A stretch of DNA of 64,000 nucleotides from Aricia agestis (Eukaryota > Arthropoda > Insecta > Lepidoptera > Lycaenidae). Below, piece by piece: positions 45,556-57,225 of the stretch (position 1 is its first letter; every line of letters begins with the position of its first letter). Below the pieces are notes generated by a model. That model was not told the origin of the DNA and searched no databases. It saw nothing but the letters and a program-made list of their open reading frames with translations. The translations under genes and the position numbers were made by a program. The stretch covers positions 15,815,001 to 15,879,000 of the forward strand of contig NC_056409.1 in NCBI RefSeq assembly GCF_905147365.1, read 5' to 3'.

Positions 45556-46200
45556 ACTTACTATCTGTTTCATTTTCTGGCCAGCGCCAGACCGGCAATT
45601 GAATCAGATACTGTGCCAATGTATATCAGCCCAAAAGATAGTTACAACAGAACAGTGGCGGCGGGCGGCGGCAATTAACTCGCCATGCTCATTAGCAGAC
45701 GTTTCCATTCTGTGGACGTAATCCGTTCGAGTTTCTTCCGTGCCCTCAATACCGTTCTGTACGAGTCGGTATAGTCCGACCACAGTTACCATACCTTGGG
45801 GTTACTACGAGAGTGATCCATACGCTGTCGGAATAAAGGTTCTGTTGGGGGTAAAATAGCTGTGAACGCTCTGTAATGTGCTGACTCCGGCTTAACACAG
45901 CTGCCGCCTAATTATTGTCATTCCTGTCTTCAACACCTACTGCACGAAACCTATTACGGCTTTATTTACTTTCGGCTGAGCTTTTTTTTTTTACACGATT
46001 GACTTTGTTTTTGTTGGCAACTTCTTAAATTTTCTTCTGTTGTAACCTTTTAGAAAAAAAAAATCTTTGCATATATAGCAATCCGCCTCCTGAAAGTAGG
46101 TACTGAAGTGGCTACTGGGCTTATTACAATAATATTTGTCGCAGATCATTATTAAAGAGAACATAGTTATTAACGAGAAGGTAAGCCGCGAGAAAGTAAT
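45556..46200. other. Unassigned DNA with a moderately GC-rich patch
   Basis: 45560-45800 lacks recognised repeats and has short open frames on both strands, none with protein features I recognise. Could be conserved non-coding DNA or an unknown element. Confidence 0.35.
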
Positions 46201-46204
46201 TTCA

Positions 46205-46400
46205 GTTAGGTTATCTAATATATAAAATTCTCGTGTCACAGTTTTCGTTGCCATACTCCTCCGAAACGGCTTGACCGATTCTCATGAAATTTTGTGAGCA
46301 TAATATTGAGTAGGTAGGTCTGAGAATCGGCCAACATCTATTTTTCATACCAAAAAATATATATGGCAAAACAACATTTGCCGGGACAGCTAGTGTATAA
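46205..46400 (+). repeat. LINE-type 3' tail
   Basis: TATATAAAATTCTCGTGTCA, then CATACTCCTCCGAAACGGCT, TGACCGATTCTCATGAAATT, GAGAATCGGCCAACATCTAT and GGGACAGCTAGT. This phrase order is widespread in Lepidoptera by my recollection. Confidence 0.65.
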
Positions 46401-48383
46401 TATATTTTTAACATCGGTTAGGTACTAACTTACTGAGAACCTAATCATGCACGCATGACGCAGGGCTTAGGTAACATCTTCATTCTTCAATAAAGAGTTC
46501 TTGAAACTCCTCGTTCGTCTATTCAAATTATGAATTCGTTTCATTTATAACTTAGGCAGTTTAAAATTATAAATTAGTTTCGTTGTAATTAGAGCAGCTG
46601 AACATTAATTTTCGCTGAGGCACTTAGGTTACGGCTTGTCTGTAAAATATTAAATAGATTTGTTCCATTGTACTCGTTCAAGCGTTATTAGACAACTGAA
46701 GAAATTGTATAGGTAAGTAAACATTAAGAACTGAAATTAAAAGCTTTTTATGAGTCTTTACTAAAATATGTAATATATGAAGGTACCTTAGTAAAAAATT
46801 ACAAGTAAGTGTGACTAAATAATAAGGATTTCATCCACTGTTTACAGAGCGTGTTAAACACAACACAATTAAGCGGTTTCACCTGAGAAAACGATGAAAC
46901 GAGGCGACGATGTTGGCTTTCAATAACACGCGATACAAATCCACATTTACATTGCATTGGCACCGACTTGATATTGGGGTAAACAGTGCGGCGTGCAGTC
47001 GATCTGCCCGTGAGTTATGCCAAACACACGCTATCTTCGTCTCGCACCTGCCTTATCCTGGCAAGTGAATGCACCGCACGGCTCCCCTAAGCCGATTTCA
47101 GATGCATGAACGTACATCCGATTTCGATTTCTTACCATAATTTCCTTGTCCCTCTTAAACTTAAGCTGGCAGAGCTCGAGATACGTTGCAGGTGAATATT
47201 TAAGGAAATAGCTTGTTACACTTTGTTTATCGTTGAATTGGGTGCTACTGAGAAAAAACACATCACTTGCGACATGCTTTATATAAACGGATTATGGCAT
47301 ATTTTTTAACTCAGCAAATTCAGAAAATATTCTTTCGTAACTGAAAAATCACTTTCTAGGCTCTCAAATATATTGTGTATACGTGCATTTTCAGAAAAAT
47401 ACAAATCAAAACTCTGTTGCTAGTTAATTAATTATGCATTCAATATAACCCTTTTGTGTAGCCATCAATCCTCGAAACTACTACGTCGAGCTTTTAATAA
47501 AGTTCAGAACTTGGATCGAGTTTAATCCGGTAACACTGTTTATTCCTTTTTCGCCGTCAGGAAGTATATTTTTCAGCGGTTCTCAAACGGAACGCAGGCG
47601 ACGTCGGAAGCGCGGGCGTAGGTCCCCCTTCGGCTATTTATTGTTTCCTGTTTGTTCTGTTCTTACGTAGTAACTAGCGGCAGATGTTACGTCAAACTAC
47701 CATACGAAAATAAACGCGGAAAAATATTTTAGGCTCATAGTTAAGTCTCTTAGCCGGAAAATTAAGTTCTTAGGCACCTGACTTATCTTTGGCTTTCGAG
47801 TCAGAAACTATTTCGAAGAGCAGTCGCAGTGACAATATTTTTACAAAGTATTATTAATTATAGATCACATACAACCTACTTTTAGGTAGGTTTGTGGACT
47901 TCTTCTGTGGATCCTTAATTTTGGAGTTGGCCTGAACCTCTCGAGCGCATCACGGCTGCTCGTACGATTATGAAACCCGCACATGGTTGGCTCCTGTCTT
48001 ATAATGATTATTGACCCTTTCCTCCTTAACTACATTCACGCGAAGAATAGTAAGTAAATCATCCACAACGGATGCAAATACCTTAATTTTATTGACGAGT
48101 CTTTTAACATTCATGCAGTAAACAGTCGATAAATGCACTGTAAATGTAAAGCGAGAAGCTGTGGTGAAAAACTTCGGCAATCGGCGGATAGCGGCGCGGG
48201 TGGGCGGTGTGAAAACTGCCGGGGCCCGCCGCCGGCGTCTGCATTGATAATGATCAGCTGTTAGTGTTGCCGCCTGTCGCTGCCGAGCTCCACGGACGCA
48301 TTTTAAAACGACCACTTTGTGCATTACACAACATAAAACACTTATTTTAGACTGACGCTCAAATATTTAACGAATTCTCGATT
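46401..48383. other. Non-coding DNA, no gene recognised
   Basis: No repeat family recognised over most of it. GC-rich islands occur at 46895-47060 and 48165-48300 (CGGCGGATAGCGGCGCGGGT, then CCGGGGCCCGCCGCCGGCGT). Translations of the islands are not protein-like. Confidence 0.4.
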
Positions 48384-48850
48384 TTTAGGGTTCCGTACCC
48401 AATGGGTAAAAACGGGGGACCCTATTACTGACACTTCGATGTCTGTCCGTCTGTCCATCTGTCCATCTGTCCGTCTGTCCGTCTGTCCGTCTGTCCGTCT
48501 GTCCGTCTGTCCGTCTGTCCGTCTGTCCGTCCGTCCGTCTGTCCGTCCGTCCGTCTGTCCGTCCGTCCGTCCGTCCGTCCGTCCGTCCGTCCGTCCGTCC
48601 GTCCGTCCGTCCGTCCGTCCGTCCGTCCGTCCGTCCGTCCGTCCGTCCGTCCGTCCGTCCGTCCGTCCGTCCGTCCGTCCGTCCGTCCGTCCGTCCGTCC
48701 GTCCGTCCGTCCGTCCGTCCGTCCGTCCGTCCGTCCGTCCGTCCGTCCGTCCGTCCGTCTGTCCGTCTGTTCATCGCCAGGCTATAATATTTCAAGAACC
48801 GCTATAGCTAGACTTCTAAAACTTTCACAGATTGTGTATTTCTTTTGCCT
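48384..48850 (+). repeat. High-copy lepidopteran repeat, copy 5, with giant expansion
   Basis: Opens with TTAGGGTTCCGTACCCAATG and GGTAAAAACGG, then the internal GTCCGTCTGTC tract has grown to about 325 bp (48444-48770), then AGAACCGCTATAGCTAGACT, after which the copy stops near TTTCTTTTGCC. Confidence 0.85.
48444..48770 (+). repeat. (GTCC)n / (GTCTGTCC)n array, ~325 bp
   Basis: Alternating GTCTGTCC units at both ends and a pure GTCC core from about 48550 to 48755. It keeps long frames open on both strands (RTDG and SVRP repeats), an artefact of the simple repeat. Confidence 0.95.
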
Positions 48851-49049
48851 TTCAAATAATTTCCCCCTTTTTTTCCACATTTTCCTCTATTTCTTTGCTC
48901 CTATTAGTCGTAGCGTGATAAAATAAAACCTATAGCCTTCCTCGATAAATGGACTATCTAACACTGAAAGAATTTTTCAAATCGGACCTATAGTTACTGA
49001 GATTAGCGCGTTCAAACAAACAAATAAACTAACAAACTCTTCCACTTTA

Positions 49050-49256
<207 letters not shown>

Positions 49257-49301
49257 TATAGATTTGTAGTAAAAGGTTATTAATAGCCTTTTGTATATTT
49301 A

Positions 49302-49427
49302 GGGCCTGTTTCACCACTTTCTGATAAGGCTATCCACCAATTAACTTGACAGTTCAAGTATGGAGAATCTGTCAATAAAGTTGTGAATAGCCTATTAGAA
49401 ACTTTATCAGAAAGTGGTGAAACAGGT
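49302..49427. mobile_element. 126-bp MITE (CCTGTTTCACCACTTTCTGA ends)
   Basis: GGGCCTGTTTCACCACTTTC then TGATAA at the left is mirrored by TTATCAGAAAGTGGTGAAAC then AGG at the right; inner TATCCACCAATTAACTTGAC is partly mirrored too. No coding. Confidence 0.8.
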
Positions 49428-49854
49428 ATTTTAAAGTATCGAAGCTATCTAGCTCGTTTTGATAGCTTAAAGCTCTGATGCGATTTACTACCTCTTGTAA
49501 AATGTAAAGCTGTAAAACTCAATATGTGAGCTTTAGAATACAGTCGTATAAAACGCATCGAGTTGTGTTGAATGTAGATATTAAAAAAGTTTGAATGCCG
49601 ATTTATGTTTGCTAAACTCAAAACTTTACAACGCAACAAGACATGTACTCTGCATTTTTAATGGTTAATAGCTACGAATAATAAAACTAAGGAATCGTAA
49701 CTCCCATACTATTACCGTTTTAAATTTGGTTCCTTTTGATCTGTCATGTAACGTCAGCCTAGTACCGCTCAAGGTCACCTAAATATTGCAAATGTATTGA
49801 AATGTGTACCTAAGGTACACTTTTTTGATAAGTATTGTGGAGGATGTTTTTTAA

Positions 49855-50105
49855 ACGACTTCCAATAAACGAGGAGGTTATATATTCGGCTGTGGATATT
49901 TTTCTATTTTTTTTATTATTTTTGTATGTTCGACCACTACTCCGCCGTTTGTGAACCGATTTTCAAAATTTTTGTTTTGTTATATTAGGTTTCACTCCAA
50001 TTTGGTCCCATTTTCATAAAATTTGAGATTTTCGTAATCTTCAGATAAGATCATCTGTTTTCTGATGTTTACGAAGTATTTTTAAGGCATCTCAAGGCTG
50101 TGATG
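49855..50105 (+). repeat. Dispersed repeat related to 1575-1920
   Basis: Shares CGACTTCCAATAAACGAGGA, CACTACTCCGCCGTTTGTGA and ACCGATTTTCAAAATTTTTG with the copy near the left end of the window. Confidence 0.6.
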
Positions 50106-50138
50106 AGTGGGTCTTACTTAACTACTCAGCTACGGACA

Positions 50139-50310
50139 CCGAAGGGGGGGACGGGGGGGCGCAGCCCCCCCAAAGGGGAGGCTCGGGGGGCGCAGCCCCC
50201 CGCCAAAACAAAAACAAACACAATCTAGAAAGTCCAAAAGTAGGTAAGGTTAGGTTGGAACTTAGACCACAACACCCAGATATAGGAGCCCCGCGTAGCG
50301 GGGCTCCGTC
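50139..50310. repeat. G/C-run block with hairpins
   Basis: Contains AAGGGGGGGGACGGGGGGGC, GCAGCCCCCCC, CTCGGGGGGCGCAGCCCCCC and the hairpin GGAGCCCCGCGTAGCGGGGC then TCC. Stacked G runs could form quadruplexes. Origin unknown. Confidence 0.7.
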
Positions 50311-50442
50311 GACTTTCATTTGTAGTAGTTTGTCAAATAAATTGGGGTAGGTTTGTAAACATTTACCAAGATTAAGATAATATTAAGGGGTTGAAGTATT
50401 TTCTTACGCGATGGTTAGTAGGTAACTAAAAAGAGTGAAATT

Positions 50443-50843
50443 ATTATTTTTAACAAAAAATTAAAATCGACTTCCAAGGTAAAAACAATAATAACATCCT
50501 TATAATATGAACTAAAAAGTATTAAATAATTTTTCCTATCTAATAGTGCCTTTTTCCGAATTCGGCTAAACCTCAACTATTTCTGTACTCAATCTTCATA
50601 ATTTTGAAGTCGGTGCCAGTTCCAAAAGTTTCAAATATTCTGTCAGAGAAATAAAGATTCAGCTATCTGGTACCGACTTCAAAATGATGAAGATTGAGTA
50701 CAGAAATAGTTGAGGTTTAGCCGAATTCGGAAAAAGGCACTATTAGATAGGAAAAATTATTTAATACTTTTTAATTCATATTATAAGGATGTTATTATTG
50801 TTTTTACCTTGGAAGTCGGTTTTAATTTTTTGTTAAAAATAAT
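50443..50843. repeat. Foldback element, two 176-base arms
   Basis: 50443-50618 and 50668-50843 are inverted and equal in length with only a few mismatches, separated by 49 bases. A lone diverged arm is at about 4140-4310. Transcription would give a long hairpin RNA. Confidence 0.9.
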
Positions 50844-50935
50844 TGACGGCGTTACTTTTCCTTACTTTTTATTATTCGTAGGTTAATAGTTATGTTTGCA
50901 GTGTATTCTACGCATTGTCATAGACGTATATACAA

Positions 50936-51000
50936 TGTGTCCCGACACCGGTGTCCGATCTTTTAATGTTGTGACATAGTATATAATTAGGGCTATGTAT
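50936..51000. mobile_element. Partial TGTGTCCCGACACC MITE
   Basis: The left part, TGTGTCCCGACACCGGTGTC then CTTTTAATGT, matches the full copy at 58333-58455; the right end is missing. Confidence 0.65.
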
Positions 51001-51152
51001 AGGTATGGTAACACGAGAAAAAATCGCATAGAGTGTTTAGAATATGTAAATTAGAAATTAGCAACACCACATTTGCAGTACTGCTACTAGTAATGTCTTC
51101 GTTAGAGCTCGAGTAAAAAGTAGCAAACTCGAAATATTAAATACTATAATGT

Positions 51153-51238
51153 AGTGCGGGGCCCTAGCGGGGCCACATTACCACCTTCTCCTATATTATA
51201 GGAGAAGGTGGTGGAAGGTGGTAATGTGGCCCCGTACT
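51153..51238. repeat. 86-bp palindromic element
   Basis: GGGGCCACATTACCACCTTC then TCCTATA is mirrored by TATAGGAGAAGGTGGTGGAA then GGTGGTAATGTGGCCCC, ending GTGCGGGGCC / GGCCCCGTAC. Arms cover almost the whole element. Confidence 0.85.
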
Positions 51239-51835
51239 ATGTTTATCAAGCATTATTTAAAAAATATAGTAGTCAGAAACCTAAAAAATACTTATGGGGC
51301 TTCTTATTAATTTGTATAAACATATTGTGTTATCAAAATTATACTGGATAGCGTTGTTAAAACATTAAAATATTGAAGGGGGCCAATATATGTGTCACAT
51401 TACAACCTTTTCCCTGTATTTATTTTCTCTGGTAAAAGTTTTCTGGGTACTTACCAAAATCTTTGGACTCTTAAAGTCCCCAAGTGGAAACTGACGCGTT
51501 CAATGTTAGAGGCAATAACATTAGGGTATTATTGATATGCTAGGAATCTATAGGTATACCTAATGTTCCTGGCTTAGTAATTGAATTATCTACTGATAAT
51601 TGGAATTAATAATAACATCAATAGCGTCGTTGTGCACGCGTATATAATATGTGTATTAACTATTAGCTTTGTCGGAAACAATATTTTGGACTTATGAGCT
51701 GGCGCGGGATTTAATTAGGACAGGTCGCAGGTAATTGCTATTAATTTGGCCGAATAATAAAGTACATTAGATTGGACAGACGACCGTACGTGTAGAGGCA
51801 TATAAGTACTAACAGTATAGCTAATAGCTATAGAG
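51239..51835. other. AT-rich DNA, no feature seen
   Basis: No gene or repeat boundary recognised. Confidence 0.4.
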
Positions 51836-52118
51836 CAGGGGTCACCAATTAGTTTCGCTCGGGGTCCGTTTTAAGAAATAAAATGACCATCGCGGTCCAC
51901 ACATAAAAAAAATTAAACAAATGTAATTACGGAAATTACAAAGGTTACATTTGTATCAATGAGAAAAGTGACAATATTTGTTGCAATAATATTATGTTCA
52001 TCAGTATGTCGAGATCGAAACAATTTTTTAACGAAGTTCATCTTCGAACATGCTTGGTCCGCACACAATGGGTCGGCGGTCCGGATGCGGACCGCGGTCC
52101 GCCATTTGGTGATCCCTG
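51836..52118. mobile_element. hAT-like MITE, 283 bp, intact with 8-bp duplication
   Basis: Ends CAGGGGTCACCAATT / TTTGGTGATCCCTG and CTATAGAG on both sides (51828-51835, 52119-52126). The CAGGGGT terminus and exact 8-bp duplication are characteristic of hAT. An internal palindrome, GCGGTCCGGATGCGGACCGC, lies near the right end. Confidence 0.92.
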
Positions 52119-52126
52119 CTATAGAG

Positions 52127-53267
52127 TATAGTGTGGGAAAGTCTCTGAGATCTTTTTTCCAGGAGTTTATCTTTTCAATAACTTTTTTTAAATAAGTAAT
52201 ACTTTTTTACTCAAAAACCCTTTAAATCAAGCATTAGAAATTAGAAGAAATACCTAGATAAAGTTTTAAACATTTTTTTTTAACATGGGGAAATGCTTTA
52301 CGCATCCCCGGCAAATTGGGAATATCGGCCGGGGTATATGGGACTCCTGCTACCCACTAAAACCCCATGGTGTTTTAAACCTAGAACTCTTTCCAAATTA
52401 TATTATGTATTCAATCACTATATTACGCTTAGCGTTTGCTGGAAATAGTAGTTTTGCTGTGGAAATCATGATCTATCAAAATAAAAAATGCGCTATTGTT
52501 AATATATCTGGTTATTAGATGCCTGATGTTTACTCTTTCGGCACAAGGTTACCATAGAATTTCAAGGTTGAAAGCTTCTCCGAGGGTCAGTTATTTCTGT
52601 AAATGATATTATATATAAACACTTGCGTTTATTAATCAACGTTTTTTGGCAGTACGAGTGTGAATTGTCAGTTTCCGCGCCAGAGATGTTTCGATGCGAG
52701 GAGTTGCGCACTGTCGGAATTTATCATGGGACGAGTCTGACAGGGTCGACTTGTTTGTCTGCCATGGAATCTAAATAAGGGAGTAGTTCAAAAATAAACC
52801 TGTTAATATAATAATTAGTTGCTGGAACTGATTTATAAATAAAAAATATAAACAAATAACGAACTTTTCTTCAACAGGTGATTTATCATACCATTTTGTA
52901 TTTCTTATTTGTATGAAGAGAGCGAAAAACATTCGTATCTTTAAATGCAGTAAATGTTAAAAACAAGTCGTTTAATTTTAATCTCTATTCCACTTACAGC
53001 GATCACATTGTCTTCAAAATGGCCGACAATTACTGACAGCATCAGCAGCGGGACGCAAACAAAGTCCCGCGCTTTTTATAATTTACTCGCTTATCCCTTT
53101 CAATTTGTTTTTTAACATTTTCTTTTTATAACTTCCCTTATCTCGGATATTCCTACTCTATCTTTATTACATCCAGGAACCTATTTTATTAACTTTGCTT
53201 TTATGTTTTCTTTGTATAGAGACAAAAGGGAATGAGAATTCAAATTTTCTATTACACACTTATTTTT
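52127..53267. other. Unassigned DNA
   Basis: AT-rich with a GC-richer patch at 52655-52760 and another at 53015-53075. No coding region was supported; the 77-codon frame at 52285-52518 has no recognisable motif. Confidence 0.35.
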
Positions 53268-53720
53268 AGGGTTCCGTATCCAAAGGGTAAAAACGGCCGA
53301 CCCTATTACTAAGACTTCAATGTCTGTCTGTCTCCAGGCTGTATCTCAAGAACCGCTATTCTGATTAGATTTCTGATTTTTACAGTTTTTACAGTTTGTG
53401 TATGTCTGTTGCCGCTATAACAACAAATACTAACAACAAAATAAATTAAATATTATGGGGGGCTCCTTTACAACAAACGTGACTTTTTTGCTAGTTTTTG
53501 CTCTATACTTAGATAGAGTCTATAGTCTATAATGTATATCAATTATAGCAGCAGGTAGGCTCTTGAAATGTTCACAAAATACTAAGTTTTATTTATAGTA
53601 AAATTAAAATAAACTTAATAATTAAGGGGGACTCCCATAGAAAAACACAAATTTTTGCTATTTTCGTTTTATATTGATACGGAACTCTTTGTGCGCAAGT
53701 CCATCTCGCGTTTAATCATA
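53268..53720 (+). repeat. High-copy lepidopteran repeat, copy 6
   Basis: TTAGGGTTCCGTATCCAAAG through CCGCTATAACAACAAATACT to ATACGGAACTCTTTGTGCGC then AAGTCCATCTCGCGTT. More diverged at its 3' end than other copies. Confidence 0.8.
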
Positions 53721-53901
53721 TTTTCTGCTGCATAAAATTAGTGTAATAATTAAAGAATATTTTTATGATATTTATTCGTTTATCCGATACTAGATGTTAT
53801 CCACAAGCTTGTACTATTATCTATTCTGTGCCACAAGTCATAACGCAACATTCGTTGCGGTAAAATTCGGTTATGGCGTAGTTAGTAGTAGGTAACTAGC
53901 A

Positions 53902-53955
53902 CTCGGAAAAAATGTACAGCATAGCTATATAGCTATGCTGTACATTTTTTCCGAG
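53902..53955. repeat. Perfect 54-bp palindrome
   Basis: Arms CTCGGAAAAAATGTACAGCA then TAGCTAT are exactly mirrored with no spacer. Confidence 0.92.
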
Positions 53956-54575
53956 CCGCCAAGTATCTTTACGCTTCAATGGCATTTCATATAAGATTTA
54001 TTTTCAAACAAAGCATTACTTTTCCCCAACCTCTAACACAAGCACCTCGGATTGACCGTGGCTTATGTAGATGATAATATTTCTATTCATTGCCAAATCT
54101 CAGAAGCATTGGCTGTGATATAATAAAATTAAAATTATCTTCATTTAGTAGGCAAAGTAGAATTTTAATGGGACTTTGGAGGAGCATCTGTTGCCCGGCA
54201 AAGTTTCGGAGTGGGCACACCCCGAGCCCCACACCGCTCGCCAGCCCCCGACTTCCGTTATTACGGATATAAATTGTCTCTTCATGGGAACTCTATGAAA
54301 TTTTTATGCGCCTTGCGCCTTGCAAAATTATACTTATTATTGTTATAGATTAACCTGTATAATTGCATTGAACGATAGAGGGGCTTACCACTTATATTGT
54401 ATAGCTACTGACTAGTTCAGAGCACAATAATGATTAATTGGAACTTGGAAATATATATTTTTTTACTAAGTAGCAACCATGATAAACATAATATTGGTAA
54501 ATCTACAATCAATACTAACAATTACTTAATGTAGTCTCTGTGAGTTATGACTCATACGAGTATAACATTTACTAA
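53956..54575. other. Unassigned AT-rich DNA
   Basis: A GC-richer patch at 54170-54260 (GGGCACACCCCGAGCCCCAC) has no clear frame. Nothing else. Confidence 0.35.
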
Positions 54576-54817
54576 TACAGGGTGTGACAAAAGATGTACC
54601 TAAGTGAATACTTTAGGGTGTGTATAGAGTTCACTGTGAAAGTAGCAGCACTGAAACAGTACCTTTTTAAATTTTTGTATGGAAAAAATCATGACGCTGG
54701 AGTGCTTGACCATTACAAATTTTTGTTCTTTCAGCCCTGCTTCTTTTACAATGCTATATAAAAGACATATTATACACACCCTGAAGTTTTATTACTATGT
54801 TTTGTTACACCTTGTAT
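54576..54817. mobile_element. MITE (TACAGGGTGT-ACAAAA ends)
   Basis: TACAGGGTGTGACAAAAGAT at the left and TGTTTTGTTACACCTTGTA at the right are imperfect inverted ends. About 242 bp, non-coding. Confidence 0.7.
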
Positions 54818-55232
54818 AGGATACTGACCACTATACTACCGAAGAACTATGTAACATAATAGATAATTATATTAGAAATATTAATTAAGACATTTGATTG
54901 TTATATTTTGTGACATTGCTAATGATAAAATTTTATAATTGCAAATACAAACAATAATTGTACTTTTAACATTAATAATTAAATATGCTATTAAATTGAT
55001 GTAGAATATGATATCTATGGAATGTAGTAAACGAAATTTTTCATCATAATTGCAAATTTAAAATATTATGTAATTTAAATTAGTATTTGGAGCAAATAAA
55101 AGGCTTTTTATTTTATTTTATTTTATTTTTATTTATTTATATTTGTATAGGATATCAGATCCAACTACCTTAAAGTACGTACAATTTTCGATTACACTAA
55201 CTAATCATAAATTCTAGGTATTGAAGTAGTAA

Positions 55233-55585
55233 TAATTTTACACACCAGTTTCGGTGACGGTGGCCGGTTTCATTGAAACCAGGCCAGCTACGCAGGAGTA
55301 ATTTTATAGTGACCGAGTGTGTGCGCAGTACACAAGAGCACTCTCTATTCCTTTACTCTCATAACCCAGTGGGACGGAAGACCGACACGACCGGCGAGAG
55401 ATCAGGCGCAGGACCGACTTTTTACATGTCCATCCGACACATGGATCATCTTACTTGTCAGACAATCAGGTGATCAGCCTGCATTGTCCTAACCAAACTT
55501 GGAAATAACATGTTTCCAACGCGGGAATCGAACCCACGACCTCCGAGTCAAGAGCCGCGCTCTATACCACTAGACCACGGAGGCG
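55233..55585 (-). mobile_element. tRNA-derived SINE (family B), copy 2, with 13-bp duplication
   Basis: - strand head: CGCCTCCGTGGTCTAGTGGT (box A) and GGTCGTGGGTTCGATTCCCG (box B). It is bounded by exact ATTGAAGTAGTAA at 55220-55232 and 55586-55598, the duplication expected from LINE-driven retroposition. Shares its body with 39188-39475. Confidence 0.92.
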
Positions 55586-55599
55586 ATTGAAGTAGTAAC

Positions 55600-57219
55600 G
55601 AGTTTTTGTATCGGAGCCCACGCCGCGCCGCTATCGGGAATGTTCGCGGAGACAGGAGATAAACATCTAGCAATTACTGCGAACAGTTTATTTAAAGGAT
55701 CATTTGTTTTTGTGGGTTATCCATTAAAGAGAAAAATCGAAGGGCACGCAAATGTAGGGCGTCTGAGCATACCGATACACCTCCACGTTTGGTTTATTCC
55801 AAAAGAAGTAATTTATATTCGTTTTTTTTCGTTCTTCATTCCGTTCCATCTTGAAGCCAGTTCAGCTTTTAAAGTATTGAATACCTATCAAGTAGGGCCG
55901 CACAAATAATCTTTTAATTAAAACGTAGGTCTCCGCTACTATTGTTATCAAAATGTTTAATGAATGTTTCCACCTTTAGAGACGAACGCACCAAACAAAA
56001 CGAATAATCAGCAGTTAAAGGAAGGATTGGCGAAGGCGATCCGTCAATCTCGCGCCGGAGCCGAAGTGAATCTGTGAAATGACGGTCTCGGTATAATTAA
56101 TTACCGACTCCTCAATGGCGTCGCCAACAAAAGGCGATTGTTTGCCTTCCACCCTGTTGAATCGATGTTGGCCCTAAAATCCGGATAATCTCGCTCTTTG
56201 TGTTCTGCGTTTTCGCAGGAATAAAGTTTTTATTTCGTGAGGCTTAGCCCCTCCGAAGTGTCTTTTATCAGCAGTAACTCAATGTCACACCGGGCGCTGC
56301 TCGGCCGGCTCCATTATATGTAGTACAAAAGCACTCCCCGGATTCCGGTTTCATACTTTCGACGTACACAATTTTTCACTCAGTATCAATGGTAAATAAT
56401 ACTTTTTATCTTTTCGCATAATAACCGAAATTGAATCTTTTGGCGGAATAATTACAAGCGTGGCGGCAACTCGTCGGACACGAGTGCGGAGCCGCTGAAA
56501 ATGTAGGGTTATAGATAACAACACAATGGTCCTATTCTCACGCCAAATATGAACTCTCATTGTGTGCTTAATTACGGCGGGTGTCTTTGAGATATGGCCG
56601 CCGCCCGCGCCGCCGCCCTAGCCCGCTCCGCACAAAGCCTGTCACATACAAATATCATTTTATCGCGGCGTGTGTTTTCGTCGCACGCAATTATTTATCG
56701 TGAGGTAAGCAATATGTTAGTGCTAAAAATCTGTACAGACACAGCTACTTCAATACTTAAATAATAAAAAAAAACTAAAGATCCTGATAATTTCAGCTAA
56801 ACATAATTTTACAAGTAAACATAGCCTGTGAACTCGATCTATAAGGATCAACATATGCCGAGCCAATTCGCTTCGAATATTGCTATCAACTCCAACAGAG
56901 GTGAGCTTTGTTAATCTTTACACGAACGAAATCTGTTTCCCCGCTCTTCAACAGATTATTTATTTATCGCATTTAAAATACTTTCAAGTTTTTTTATACT
57001 AGTTTTAGTACTTTTGTATTATTACTGCTGAGGGAAAAAAAGAAAGTAAATAAAGTATTTCTCAGGAATACTGCACTGTTTTGGGATAAAAGTATGCAAT
57101 GTGTTTCTTAACCAAGACCCTCCAATAGCTATTGAGCTAAGAAAAAACACCACTAACAATGCCTTTATAATATAATAACTAAGCTTTGTGATGTATACTT
57201 GATTAGTATATTTTTTATT
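55600..57219. other. Repeat-poor DNA with GC-rich islands
   Basis: Islands at about 55990-56170, 56280-56345 and 56560-56700 contain CGCCGCCGCC-type runs and homeodomain- or Caudal-like cores (TTATCGCGG, ATTTATCGTGAGG, TAATTAATTACC). No exon recognised. It may be regulatory or intronic DNA of a gene outside the window. Confidence 0.4.
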
Positions 57220-57225
57220 CTTAAT

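Noticed and set aside
45604..45792. 62-codon frame on the - strand
   Set aside because: No motif, no splice context and no homologous segment in the window; left as unassigned DNA.
47300..48300. CRISPR-like or bacterial content
   Set aside because: No regularly spaced direct repeats; the spliced nuclear genes and eukaryotic transposons rule out a prokaryotic origin for this window.
48385..48807. Long open frames of RTDG or SVRP repeats
   Set aside because: Produced by the GTCC simple repeat within a transposon; no start context, splice structure or composition of a real protein.
50122..50319. Proline/glycine-rich 65-codon frame
   Set aside because: Arises from the G/C runs; no start context or conservation evidence.
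55500..55585. tRNA-Glu/Asp-like gene
   Set aside because: The tRNA-like part continues into a SINE body and is enclosed by a 13-bp target duplication.
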